NCBI RefSeq assembly: GCF_963678975.1
Contig: NC_089273.1
Span: 1,001,001-1,065,000, forward strand
From: Dysidea avara
Lineage: Eukaryota > Porifera > Demospongiae > Dictyoceratida > Dysideidae
Direction: 5' to 3'
Length of the DNA stretch: 64,000 nt
Positions 21,301 through 33,966 of the stretch are shown piece by piece (the first letter of the stretch is position 1; each line of letters starts with the position of its first letter). A program made the position numbers and the translations under genes. Under the pieces are notes generated by a model. The model made no database searches. It was given only the letters and a program-made list of their open reading frames with translations, and was not told the DNA's origin.

Positions 21301-22353
21301 TGTTGCCTTAGACAAACTAACACAAGAGATTGAATTGAGATCCCAAAAAGCAGCAAACGTTAATGATATGTTTTCATTTATTTGGCAACCAAGTAAAGGT
21401 GATGCAGACTCCAATGTTGCAAAAGCTGTTAAACTTGCAAAATTCTACTCAAATGACTTGACAGTAGATGATTTTTCTGAAGAGATTCTTCACATGACCA
21501 TGGTAGGTAAAGAATTATTTGGAACAGTGTCATCACTTAATCTACTTAACCTAATTTATCAAAAGGGACTACAGAATATTTTCCCTCAAACATGTATTGC
21601 CTTGAGAATTTTAATCACAATACCAGTATCAGTTGCTGAAGGAGAAAGAACCTTTAGCAAACTATCAATTGTAAAGAATCATCTGAGATCAACAATGGGA
21701 CAAGAACGCCTCTCACATCTGATTTTGATGTCATGCGAACATGATTTAGCAAAAGGATTAAATTATGACAACATCATCGATTCTTTTGCATCACTGAGAG
21801 CCAGAAGAATTCACTTTCCTTCTTCATCTTCAGACTCTTCATATCAATAACCCTATCAATTTGATCAGTTGTAATACCTATAGTGTCATAGTGATACCTA
21901 AATTCTATGTGTATGACATGTATCAATAATAGTAAAATCATACTTTTCAAAAATTTACATAGTAAAAGCAAATTTGTGCATGTGGCAATGTGCTGGCCTA
22001 CAGAAAAAATAAACACAATAAAGTTTCATTACTAAGTTCACAGCTAAGCAACTGAGCATCCCTCTCTCTCTCACACATACACACACACATCTAGCTATAC
22101 TGTAGTAACAGACATTAATGCATGGTTTATACAATGAATCCAACTAAAAATGAGACCCTAAAATACCTCTAACATTCAATCTCAGAACACTAATTTTTCA
22201 AAAATTTCCTGGGGGGGCATGCCCCCAGACCCCCCTAGATAGCACATGCTTCGCATGCGAATTGTGTTTCACCATTCTGCTAATCACATCTTTATATAGG
22301 GGCCCCAATTTAACTTCTTGCCCTGGGCCCCTCTATTTCTCTGGGCGGCCCTG
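18367..22353 (+). mobile_element. hAT transposon, near full length, with perfect 8-bp duplication (3987 bp)
   Basis: The ends CAGGGCCGCCCA and TGGGCGGCCCTG are inverted repeats, and the GC-rich ggggcccc blocks follow on both inner sides. The flanks ACAACAAG (18359-18366 and 22354-22361) are identical, the 8-bp duplication expected of hAT elements. Inside is one transposase gene on the plus strand with one short intron and at least two frameshifts, so it is not expected to move by itself. Confidence 0.95.
19071..21850 (+). pseudogene. hAT transposase, ZMYM1-like (TTF finger / DUF4371 type), frameshifted
   Basis: Exon 1 starts at ATG 19071 (MSSVKRTYLSSSEKRKAKKK) with a Lys/Arg-rich N-terminus. 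A frameshift near 19150-19165 leads to a stop, while the other frame continues to donor GTATGA at 19363. A 55-bp intron ends at 19417. Exon 2 runs in frame from 19418 to 21311. It contains a TTF-like finger (CVDWLVWSHL...LFCFPCCLF), the first catalytic region VIVDATPDVSHTEQ, RGQGYDNGSNMSG with the second Asp, and CSAHSLNLCG. A second frameshift near a CCCC run at about 21250 moves the sequence to the frame of 21335-21850. That part ends in the hAT dimerisation segment SVAEGERTFSKLSIVKNHLR. Apart from the two shifts the protein is long and well preserved, so the insertion is fairly young. It would bind and cut the CAGGG termini if intact. Confidence 0.9.
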
Positions 22354-22400
22354 ACAACAAGAGTGGTATTTATCCCAAATTTCACTGCTACCAATGCTAT

Positions 22401-23775
22401 TACTAGTACCTATATTTCAGTATTTGTAAATCCCTATAAATGTATTCACAGAAAGTAGGTGCACCTGAAATTTGAACATTTCTTGACTTTTCATGAAATA
22501 TAAACTACTCTAATATAACAGTCACTTAGCTGTAGTGGAAACCCCTTTTCAAAATTCCTGCGTACGCCCCTGTACATATATACAACAATACTTGAGTCTG
22601 TACATTATTAATGAATAAAGTTTAAGTTTGATCTTAATCAAAATGAAATCTTTCACTATCTGTATAATGGTATATAAGTTTTTGACTGGTAATAGGTGAG
22701 CTATGGTTGGCTTCATTTCTTGCAACCTTAGCTTGCCTTGCAACCATGAAAAACTTACCTTCATACAACTGGTGTGTTTGATTCTAGAAGTTAAGATCAA
22801 CGATTGCTGTATATTACAAAAACAGTGTTCATATGACAGAATATTTACTCCAAACTTTAAAATTTAAAGACAAAAGGCCAAACATAACAACCAGCTACTA
22901 GACAACACCTAAAAGAAACCTAAACTACATAAGCACTAGCTATGTACTTTATACTTATAACCAAAGTCCATGTCATCCTCAGAAGACAGAGAATATTGGT
23001 GGAGTATCATTTTGGAATTATGCCGACACAAGTCACTTAATGTAGTAATTACCACCTGGGAAACTTAGGGGTGTTCTGGATTTTTAGCTGTTGTTCTGTC
23101 GACTATTGAAAATGATACCTATAGATAGAGCACATGACGACTGAACACCAATAATTATTGTTTTACGTACAGGTAGGATAAAGTTTCATTCATAATGTCT
23201 ATTTTCATTGCAAAATCTGTTTACATTTTTCACACTGCAGTAATACATACATATTTTCAAGAGTTCATAATATATATTATGAATTCTTGGTATTTTAAAA
23301 TTCTGTAGCAACTTGTTGAAAGTGTTTTGGGTTGATCTGAAGACTTGTTTGGGCTTAGTTTTACCTAACCATCATCAGTTTTACCTCACCATCATCAGTG
23401 AAAATCGAGGCAGATTTTTGAGTGATGTTATTTCATGGGCCACGTCTATTCCTTTGTGGTCCCTACTATACTATCATACTATATGATTAGTTTTATCTTG
23501 GTTTATCAAGATAAAAATATTAGAGTAGTTTATATTACCTGACTGTTCTATTAGAGTATCTCGATCTTTTCACCAAAATCATAATTCAGAACAATGTTAT
23601 AAGCGTTGCTATCATGTGCCATGACAGATTCCAGATTCTGGAAACCTGAAGTTTCAATTTCTTAATGTTTCAAGTACTGTGTAAAATCCAAAGGGGTTTA
23701 TGAAACCCCTGGAAACCCCCCTCGGTATGCCCCTGATGTATACATGCTGATATAATATTAAGTAAGAAAGTAAGT
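22401..23775. other. Non-coding stretch with element fragments
   Basis: This contains a CTCTAATATAACAGTCAC motif at about 22506. Part of the 36 kb-type repeat, from the acttgttgaaag block to the tttgtggtccctacta end, lies at about 23290-23470. Another ctattagagtatctcgatct motif lies at about 23545. No gene is seen. Confidence 0.5.
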
Positions 23776-23860
23776 ACAGTGGAGCTTCAATTTTCCAGAC
23801 CCCACTTATCCGGATGCTCTTTGCTCGGTTTACTGAATTACAGAAATGACTGTTCTATGA
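23776..23860 (+). mobile_element. Solo left end of a pogo/Tigger-like element
   Basis: ACAGTGGAGCTTCAATTTTC followed by a ccacttatccgga segment resembles the CAGTGGAACCTC...TATCCGGA ends of pogo-like elements. A matching right end was not found; the minisatellite begins directly after it. Confidence 0.4.
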
Positions 23861-23869
23861 GCTGTCCTA

Positions 23870-24830
23870 TTTCTGTGTGTGACTGTAGCTACAACACCGT
23901 GGTGTTGAATAAAGACCTGTGTGTGAATGTAGCTCAGTACAACACTGTGGTGTTGAATAAAGACCTATGTGTGACTGTAGCTACAACACTGTGGTGTTGA
24001 ATAAAGACCTGTGTGTGACTGTAGCTACAACACCGTGGTGTTGAATAAAGACCTGTCTGTGACTGTAGCTACAACACCGTGGTGTTGAATAAAGACATGT
24101 GTGTGACTGTAGCTACAACACCGTGGTCAGGGTGTTGAATAAAGACCTGTGTGTGACTGTAGCTACAACACCGTGGTGTTGAATAAAGACCTGTGTGTGA
24201 CTGTAGCTACAACACCGTGGTCAGGGTATTGAATAAAGACCTGTGTGTGACTGTAGCTACAACACCGTGGTGTTGAATAAAGACCTGTGTGTGACTGTAG
24301 CTACAACACCGTGGTGTTGAATAAAGACCTGTGTGTGGCTGTAGCTACAACACCGTGGTGTTGAATAAAGACCTGTGTGTGACTGTAGCTACAACACCGT
24401 GGTGTTGAATAAAGACCTGTGTGTGACTGTATAGCTACAACACCGTGGTGTTGAATAAAGACCTATGTGTGACTGCAGCTACAACACTGTGGTGTTGAAT
24501 AAAGACCTGTGTGTGACTGTAGCTACAACACCGTGGTGTTGAATAAAGACCTGTGTGTGACTGTATAGCTACAACACCGTGGTGTTGAATAAAGACCTAT
24601 GTGTGACTGCAGCTACAACACTGTGGTGTTGAATAAAGACCTGTGTGTGACTGTATAGCTACAACACCGTGGTGTTGAATAAAGACCTATGTGTGACTGC
24701 AGCTACAACACTGTGGTGTTGAATAAAGACCTGTGTGTGACTGTAGCTACAGTACAACACCATGGTATTGAATAAAGACCTGTGTGTGACTGTAGCTACA
24801 ACACTGTGGTGTTGAATAAAGACCTGTGCT
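23870..24830 (+). repeat. 44-bp minisatellite, about 21 copies, with internal palindrome
   Basis: Each unit holds tgtgactgtagctacaacac followed by cgtggtgttgaataaagacc. CAACACC and GGTGTTG form a 7-bp hairpin stem around GT in every unit, directly followed by AATAAA. Variants include +2 (ctgtatagct), +6 (cgtggtcagggt) and single changes, some repeated in alternation (higher-order pattern at about 24380-24740). Confidence 0.95.
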
Positions 24831-24834
24831 GTAA

Positions 24835-27310
24835 AATATAAATATGTAGCCAGTTTTGAGACCTGAATGGCCCATAACTAGGACTTATTCATCCCTATTC
24901 CTTACAATTCCTATTCAGTTGTTTTAAACAGCCTCCTGCCCTACTTCTGGGCCCCCACCTCCCTCCCTTTGTGGAGCTTGCCTGATACAGTCAACCTCGG
25001 TTTAAATACTACCTAAAATAGTCGAAAACTTAGTTGTTAGCTAGTTGCATAGTGGATGGTATGAAGGGAAAGGGATTGGTGTAAGTGAAAATTTGGCACA
25101 CATATAGCTTCAACCATTAGCGAGTTACAACACACTAAATACTTAAAACCGACATTTCTTAATACTATAAATAGATGATAAGACTGTTTTCCCAGACTGG
25201 GTCACACATGTGCTTCATTGCCTTCGTCTTCTGTATTACAAATGGGTGCCTTTGATCCTATACCATATATGGTCGATAACACATTTGTAAACACTCCATT
25301 CTTGAAACTGCAGCCCTTATATAGATCATGTTTATATACAATTAATCAGATGCAAACCTCATGGGTTATTACATGAATAGTCATTACATGTCCTGTTGTT
25401 GTCACAGGTTGACATGTTTGCTAATGATAACCATTATAATGTATGAATCTTTACACCAGTGGAAGACCAGATAAAAGAAGCAGATCAGAGTACATGCAGG
25501 CTAATGTTAATAATGTAAACACGAAGGCCATGTGTGTACCAACTGGTCACAGTTCTTGTTTCTCATTTTAGTGATCAACGCAAGACTGCATGTAGCACTA
25601 TTACTGTGTGTCTGTCCATTTGAATTTGACTGCTCTATTAAAGCATGTTGATGTTTTGTTGTAATTTAGGTGTACAAAAACTGGACAGTAGACATTAACT
25701 ACACTAAACAGCTAAGTTATGTAAATGAATGAAAGAAGATTTTTTGTGGGGTATCCTCCACTACCCTCAGACAGAGCATGCCCCACAAGTTGAGTGTACT
25801 TTGCACATGTACTCTACTAGTTGTATCACGGTATTATTACTTTCCTTTGACTCATACTTTCATGTAGCTCTGTCAAAACCCACTCTTCCCCTCCTTGATA
25901 TTATTGTATAGTTTATCTTTCTAGCTAGTCATTGGTAGGACTTGATCAATGGCTTCCACTACATTTGCTCTGATACCATAATAATTTTCTTCATTGTGTG
26001 GCAGTTGGAATATAACTACTCTCCCACACTACTCCCCAGTGGGTATAGTTGGGTTAAGTGGATCCATAGATAATAATTATACATGTGTATATTATCTAGG
26101 GTGGATCATATTAATGAAGCACAATGTATGGTTGTCAATGGCAATTCTTACAATTATAACAGTATTTGTACAAGTTGAGCTAAGCCCTGATAAAACAGCT
26201 AAACAGAAAAGTGGATTTTTCATTTCTATGATTATGTGGTGACAGTAAAGATGTCAAGAGTATACATGTGTGGTTTGGCTCCATTACAAGTTTAATAACA
26301 GATGGTGTAGTTTATGATTCCCCATAGGAAGTGTATGATAAAAAGTTTGATTGATCATTAATATTGCATCAGACATTTGAATGAAAAGATTTTGGAGGGT
26401 CCTCTATTATGCTCAGTTTTTCCCATTAAAATTTATATCTTACTGCTGTATTGGTGTATCTATAGCTAATAGATCTGAGAATGTTCTATTAGGAGATTTC
26501 GATGATATGGTTGCCGTTATAGCTATTTGATCTTTACCCACTATTTCCTTCACAAAGTAGCTGTAATTCTGTGTTTGAATGTTTTATTACACTATCCAAT
26601 CTACATACGTACATCATTAAATATGCAGTTTCAGTATCTAACAAAATAACGGATATTTGCTGTAGGTACTCCAATGCAAAAATCATAATATACTCTAATA
26701 AAACAGTCAGGCAATGTCAAGTTGTGGAGACAAGAATGCAGCCATCACAAAATTATCATATAGTTAGAATTGTTGAACAAATTTAATGATGTTTAGCACT
26801 TTGTGATCACTGCAGTAGTGTCTCACAGATAGTCTGGCTTCATCAAGTGGACATCATCATGAGTACATTACATTGCGTCATCATGAAGTTGTAACTAGCA
26901 GTATAATGCCCGGTATAAAGCCTTTGCTAGTCTAGCTAGTAGTATAAGCCACAATTTTATATTATTTTAGTAAGACATATATTCAGTACGTGAACATCAC
27001 AGAAACTGAAATGATATGCTTTGGTTTTATCAAGTCAGTTTATATCTATATAGGGGGATATGCCAGACTATGGTGAAATTGAACAGCATCACAATGAGGT
27101 ACTCAAAATGTAGGATAATGAGTTATGTAAGATGAGCTATGTAAAATGCAGTACACTGAAAAGGTCAATATTTAATTACACCATCCAGTTAGCCAGTCAT
27201 TGGGAATCAGATTATTGTGCATTTATGCGTTCCATCCTGTTGGCTGTGAAGTGATAATTATAAAGATAACCATGTCACATATGCTCCTAGTTACAGTGTT
27301 GTATTTCATG
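24835..27310. other. Intergenic region without recognised genes
   Basis: No exon with a protein match was recognised on either strand. It holds scattered CTATTA-type motifs (about 25632, 26478 and 26694). The open frames are short and have no supporting pattern. Confidence 0.4.
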
Positions 27311-27311
27311 A

Positions 27312-27485
<174 letters not shown>

Positions 27486-27516
27486 TGTGATTTAATGCCT
27501 CTTAATCTACATGAAG

Positions 27517-27829
27517 CAGTGGCGGATCCAAAGGGGAGCACAGGGGGCACGTCCCCTCCCCCCACCCCACCTCCATTCCTTCATCCCTTTCAAAAAAATT
27601 GCATACAAGATCGAGATGCTCTAATAGAGCAGTCATTCACTCTAATAAAGCAGTCACAGTGTTCATGAGGCAGTTAGTGTAGCTTAACTATGAAGCTATA
27701 TATATAAATAAGGGTCTTTATAAAGATACATATAGGACAGCCATTATTGCTGTGATCTTTTCTCTTTTTTTGCTCTTCAACTTTTTAGCAATGTACACCC
27801 CCTCTTTCCAAACTCTGAATTCGCCCCTG
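27517..27829. mobile_element. MITE with CAGTGGCGGATCC-type end (313 bp)
   Basis: The left end CAGTGGCGGATCCA and the reverse complement of the right end (CAGGGGCGAATTCA) are similar. Both ends continue into G-rich stretches, and direct repeats TGAAG flank the element (27512-27516 and 27830-27834). It contains two copies of the dispersed CTCTAATAGAGCAGTCA motif. Confidence 0.65.
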
Positions 27830-28140
27830 TGAAGTCAGTTTCTACTCAATGTACATGGCTAGACTTTCTGTCATGCACAGCTGGAGTGAATCACACAAGG
27901 TACTAAACACCACTAAATAATTCTAGCAACATGATAGTTTTCTAGCTTCTATAACTTGGCACTACCTGACTGTTTTATTAGAGTGTATGCGTGACTGCTG
28001 TATTGGAGTACCATAAGTTGACACTGCATGCTCCAGCCCCACCTCATGCACCAGCACCATCTAATTCTGTTAACTGTTAAACCATTGCAGTTGTTAGATG
28101 TGTATAGCTAAAATCAATAGTAATTTGACAAGCTAGTAGT

Positions 28141-28725
28141 CTGTAGCCGCCTACATGCTCAATAATAGTCGGGCAGCATAGGCCCGCCTATAGTACGTAG
28201 GCCGCAGTAAAAGATGTACGTGCTTTTACATTAACGTTTTTTGTTATTTTTGAAAGATGACACCGTTTTTTTTCGCGCAGGCACTTATGGATTCATCAAC
28301 GTCTGGCGGCGCCGAACCTCTTTGCAAAAAGAGGAAGCGTTCACCACCACCCCAGTTTCTGCTAATGCAGCCTCTCCTTCTACTGATTCTCACATGTCAC
28401 AAGTTCAATGTACTGTACTGTAGATAGTATTGTAGATAGTAAAATTAGCTACAGTTAATACAGCACGTGATCAAACTAACCGCACGTGATCTATCGAAGC
28501 CAAAAAACATCGAGGACTCATCATCCAATCAGGAAGTCATACTAGTGTTCAGAGCGAGCGTGGGCTACGCTAAGATAAACATGTAGTGACTAGCGTAAAA
28601 GAATTTGTTATTTCGCGTGTCATCACCGTGCATTGTGAATTGTGTTGTTTGTCATCGCAAACTCGTCGAGAACTTGATTATTGTAAGAAAAGCAATAAGA
28701 GATAAGTGATTGTGTTTTAAGAGAA
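28141..28725 (+). promoter_or_regulatory. CpG-richer promoter-like island and probable untranslated first exon of the RhoGEF
   Basis: The CpG density here is visibly higher than in the flanks. Two closely spaced GCACGTGATC-type E-boxes occur at about 28465-28492. A strong donor, AGAAG|GTGAGT, lies at 28725/28726. The next good acceptor-plus-ATG on this strand is at 35464/35527, so I infer a non-coding exon of roughly 150 bp ending at 28725. A short frame from ATG 28290 (MDSSTSGGAEPLCKKRKRSP) could be an upstream ORF or part of an unrelated gene. The start site itself is not determinable. Confidence 0.4.
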
Positions 28726-29802
28726 GGTGAGTGGTGATTGTTAAACTGTTTAGTAACGTGTTGTAAACATGTTTTCGTTGTGTCTTCCTCAAAACGTGAC
28801 CTTTCACTACTAGTAGAGGGAGCGAAGCGACTGGTGTTTTTATCCTTCGCGCTCTCGCTCATTATCTTCAAAGTGATGTACACTTTCTTTTTGTCGGTCT
28901 TCTCATTTGATAAATGAAGTGTTTTAATTTGTTTACGCCTTATCAGAAATGTCAATGTTGGTTACACCTGGAATTAGTTTATATTATTCGCGACTTGTTA
29001 GATCCTTGGTAAAGTTCTGTTGTACAAAGCTGGGACTGCAAAGTTGTCATCTGATATGCCATACGGCCTGATTGTAATGTTAAGAGGGTTTAATGTATTT
29101 TAATTGATTCTAATAAGCAATCCTACAATTGAGACTGGTAGATAGTTCAGTTGGTTAACACACAACTATGACATGTGATGTACAGTTCTTGTACTGTGTA
29201 CTAGTAGAGGTCAAGTGTGTATGTAGTATTGTTTATCCAGTAGAGTTGATACAAATATTTATACCTTAGTACATGTACCATCCAGTTTAGTAATACAATA
29301 ATTTTATCAGACACTGGACAAGGATTTATCTAGATCACTCCATCTACAAATCATTAACTGACACTTGTGGAGGTTATGGTGTAATTCAGAGGCTATCCTA
29401 AATGTAGAGAGGTCCCTAGAAGGACTGTTATTGTAATGTCAGTAAAACAAATGAGACTCTTCCACTGAATTAGAATCGTACAGAAAAAAGTCTTCTCCAT
29501 ACTGTATCCCGATAATGACCAGTATATTGATGTCATAGTTGAATCTCAAAAGACACCAACAAGATTAATTTTGTCCTTGGTTTATAAAGTGGTTGCCTAC
29601 AATTCAGAGGTATGTTCCATTATATGGTTATATAGAACAGGGTCTAGTGCTGTCAGTTTAGCCTCCTCCATTCTTCTCACTAGGAATATGATGGTATGTG
29701 AGGTCACTATAATAATATTCATCACATTTTGAGGTATTTTCAGTGTGAGTAGTGTCTATGACCTGACCTTGTATATGGTGTGTATGTGGGTAGTGTTGTG
29801 TG

Positions 29803-30150
29803 TGAGGCAGTATAGCAAAGTGGCTAGAGTATCGAGCTGAGGTTCCAGGTTCGATGCCCAGCTATACAAATTGGTGTTGTTGTTTCTTTGAGCTAGAAAT
29901 TTACTCATATAGCTGTAGTCTACCCAGTTGTTTAAATGAAGACCTGGTGACTTGGTGTCAACTGGGGAAGCAACTCACCAATCAATAAATATCTGGTGTA
30001 AACTATGCCATGTCTCAGATACTGTAAGGTCTGGGTGGGACTTCTGCTGCTGACACCTTCACCTGTAAGACATGGTACAGTCTCCAGGTTATCTGGAGGA
30101 TTTACCTGCACTACAGTAGCTCGTAGCACCTGAATAGTAGTCAGTGGTAG
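29803..30150 (+). repeat. tRNA-derived SINE, copy A
   Basis: The head contains a perfect A-box TAGCAAAGTGG (29813-29823) and B-box GGTTCGATGCC (29848-29858) of the RNA polymerase III type. After it come the common body blocks: a tgttgttgtttctttgagc segment, a ctacccagttgttta segment and ggtgtcaactggggaagcaa. A folded functional tRNA is not formed. Confidence 0.85.
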
Positions 30151-30362
30151 CCAAATGCTTGTGTTTTGCTTGTGGCTTGCTAAACTGCACAGGTCAAGTA
30201 TTACAATATGTCATGTACATGTGCAATAACAACAACAATGCTATGTTGTACCAATAGTCATTAATTCTTCACATGGCTTCTTTGTTAGTTAAGCAATTTC
30301 TAGTGTGACTGGAATGATTGTAATGTGTTGTATGTAATAACTTGTAACTGTGTGTGTTGTGA

Positions 30363-30737
30363 GTGAACCAGCACTGGGACATGTGTGCTACTGAGTTGCT
30401 AGGAGTCAGTGCTGGCAAATCCTTATGGGACAGAATTAGTAACCCGCAGGATTTCTCACAGATGAAGGTGTGGACACCTGCAGTCCCACCTGGACTTTAC
30501 CCTCTGTGTGAGACATGGACAGTTGGCATTTACTCATTGATGTTACAGCTGGGTGGGTTGCTTCCCCAGTTGACACCAGGTCCCCATCTAAACAGCTGGG
30601 TAGACTTGAGCAATGTGAGTAAAGTTTCTTGCTCAAGGAAACAACAACATCAATTTGGCATAACCAAGCATCGAACCGGAAAGCTTTTGTTTACCAGGCT
30701 GATGCTCTAGCCCATTGGTTATGCTGCCTCACATGCA
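30363..30737 (-). repeat. tRNA-derived SINE, copy B
   Basis: On the minus strand the head reads GAGGCAGCATAACCAATGGG and, further on, a B-box GGTTCGATGCT. The same body blocks follow (cccagctgtttagatgggga; ctggggaagcaacccaccca). (CA)n lies just outside the head. Confidence 0.85.
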
Positions 30738-31140
30738 TCCCAGCATGTACACACACACACACACACACGTATGCACGTATGTACACACACACATACAGTA
30801 CACATAGAGAGCCATTGACACATATGCACATGTACAGTTTGACACATCATCTTATTTCAAGCTAGTACATATCTATGGCTTATCTGGTATGTTATCATTA
30901 ATTTTACTAGATACTACAGTACTTGTCCATAATGTGGTGTAGTGTGTAGTATCTAACTGGAATAATAGCAACTCTTCTTTGTAATAGAAAACTACTAGCT
31001 GTATTGTTTTTTTAGAAATTGTAGATATCTAGTTTGAAGACTAGAAGTAATCCACCAATCATATTAATGTGTTAGTTATTGTAACTTAATATATCACCTT
31101 ACTGGCTTATATGTCATCCATTAGTTTACAGTATGACTTT

Positions 31141-31597
<457 letters not shown>

Positions 31598-33895
31598 GCA
31601 CATGACATGTATGCATGCACACACAAACCCTCAACCACTGTAAAAATGATTCTACTTAGTTGACCTGTGCCTACAAGTACCTACTAGTCAACACAGACTA
31701 GTACTGAGGCTGTACCATGTCTCACCAGTGAAAGTGTTGAATACAGAAAGTGATCCTGTGGAATGATATGAATTAAGTGATCACTACTAGAAAATTACTA
31801 GTTATTATCCCTCAATGATATTGTCTCCTTATAACCTTATGTTGAAGTGTCCTTATTATAGAAGTACCTCATTTCAGGGGTCTAAATGTGTGTACACTAA
31901 TACAAGTGCTTGAATGAAATATATAGACTGGTCTGAGTTTATCAAGTAGTTTACCAGTCCAGTAGTTTACACAGATGTGTAGTTAGTGGTGTACCATATA
32001 TGGTAATGTTAATGTAATGGTTATTATTATGGGTGGTGTTGTGTACATAAAGACTGTATGTAGTGTAGTGGTGTAACAGGTTTGTGCAGGTATTGTGTAG
32101 TGTAGTGAGTAGAGGTTCATGTTCAAGGAGACATTCACTGGCCAGCTTAACATGGACAAAAGGGGACACATGGGCAATCACTGTAGGTAGATCTGCAAAT
32201 CTAGTGCAAAGTTCAAGGCCACCAAATTCCTGCCACGTCAGAGGTCAAGGGGACAAATTTCCAGCCCGCAATCGAAAAGTACTGAAATATCGTTGCTAAC
32301 TCACCGATCAAAGATTGAAAAAGGCTCTTAGTTACAGGTCAAAGCAAATTGTTAGGTTTTGGTGGCAGTCACAGATCTACCTACAGTACATACCAATATG
32401 CCACACCCTCTTGATGAACATGAGTAAAATGCAGAACGTATGTATGTATGTCGTTCTGCCACTTCTGATTTTTGTTTATCGTTGATTCCTGCCCGGTTTA
32501 CAAGGTGGTCAAACACTTGGGTGATTATCTGTGAAGCTGAATAGCCATCAGCCAACACTGTTGCTTGAATAATGTTTTCTGGTTAATTGTTAAAACCTGC
32601 TCTTTAGTTTTACAGGTGACAGGTAGAATTCATGGTAGAGATGGGTGGACTTCTTATCAGGACCAGATTGTGTTTTAGTCAGCTGGCAAGGCACTGGCTA
32701 CTAATAATACAATTGGTATAATTCTGTTTGTATAAACTTGTTTACAACTAACAGAGACAACTTCACTATCACAGGTGGTTGCACTAGCATTTTTAAAGGA
32801 CTAGGGCTTGATGTCATCTCAAGCATGCTTTGAGATTGTGTTCAGAGGTTCCGTTGTTGTGTTTTATATTCTTTCTAACAGCTACACACTGAGTTTCTGT
32901 GGCAGATAAGCATTTTCAAGCAAGTTCCTCCCAGTCCGTTTGTGAGTACATTTTCCGGTCCGTTCCACATTTTAGCCATGTCAGTCTAATATTGTTCCTG
33001 CTTTACTAAAAGGTATCCAGGGGAGAAGTTGTCTGTGACTCATAATGAATGAGGTTGAGGTGAGACTTTACACCCTGTTCACATTATCCGGCTTAGCCAG
33101 ACAGATTGTTTTCATTGAACTTGATTTATTGAACAAGTGTCAACTCTGGCACTTGTCCACCCTACTGCATCTAGCTCAATAGTGTGTGTAGTGTGAGGAA
33201 GCGTAGGGAACCAGCTGAAATAAGCCGTACAGTGTTATAGCCACCATGTTTAAGCTGTTGGGTGCTCCTTTCACAAGGAATATTAATGTGTCGGTCAAGA
33301 GTAACTGTCACAAAGACTACCAAACTATGGTATGTGGTAGCCATTTTGAAGAAAGTTTTAGTGTGTAGAATACTCGCTGTGTGGCCAACAGAAGCAAGTT
33401 ATATTGTTAACCTGAGTTGGCCAGCTCAAAATGTGTCCACACTATATCCTATCCCAGGCCAACTTGTGCCACCTTGTCATGTCGTGCTGGACCCAGTACG
33501 GCACGGCTCATTTGATTCACACTGCAATTTATTTTGAACTGTGCTGTGCTCTCCCTGGGTTAGAAGGTAATGTAACGGGGTGTTGGAGGCTACAAATATT
33601 TATGTGTAATACATGGCACGTGGGCTGCTAGTCATATTCCTTGCCATCTCTGAACTATTGTAGCCTGACTGAGTCACATAGGACACTTCTTTGTAATGGA
33701 CAGTTTAGGACCAGCAAGTTTTGTCCTTTGAAAGAGGTTGTCCTCTTTCATAGTGACTGGTTTAGTGGGAGGTGATGTGTCTGGTTATTGTAGGTGTGTG
33801 TTACCATGGTAATTAATGTGGGTACTTAGCCATAAATTACCTAACATGTTGTTATGAATATTAACTGGTCACCAATGTGATGTCTTTGTGATGTT

Positions 33896-33966
33896 ACGTG
33901 TTACTCTCAATATTACTCTCAATATTACTCTCAATATTACTCTCAATATTACTCTCAATATTACTG
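33896..33966 (+). repeat. 12-bp tandem repeat, about 6 copies
   Basis: The unit is ATTACTCTCAAT. It produces spurious periodic ORFs on both strands. Confidence 0.95.

Larger units (their letters stand above)
18287..22400. repeat. Palindromic repeat split by a hAT insertion
   Basis: Without the hAT element, 18289-18366 joins 22362-22400 to give a hairpin of about 115 bp. The left arm (tagcagtgaaatttgggata and on to ttggaaat) and right arm (atttccaatacaacaag, then agtggtatttatcccaaatt) are reverse complements with few mismatches and a 5-6 base loop. It is probably a foldback MITE. Confidence 0.8.

Noticed and set aside
28623..28955. 110-codon minus-strand ORF beginning MTFLIRRKQ, with an inner start MSESAKDKNTSRFAPS
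   Set aside because: It overlaps the proposed promoter. The composition is partly protein-like, but there is no recognised domain and no clear splice partner.
29803..29880. Functional tRNA gene
   Set aside because: A and B boxes are present, but no clover-leaf or acceptor stem pairs, and related copies share a long non-tRNA body; it is a SINE head.
32178..32395. Small inverted repeat (actgtaggtagatctg and cagatctacctacagt)
   Set aside because: Only about 16 bp of match, with no flanking duplication and no second copy seen; too weak to call an element.
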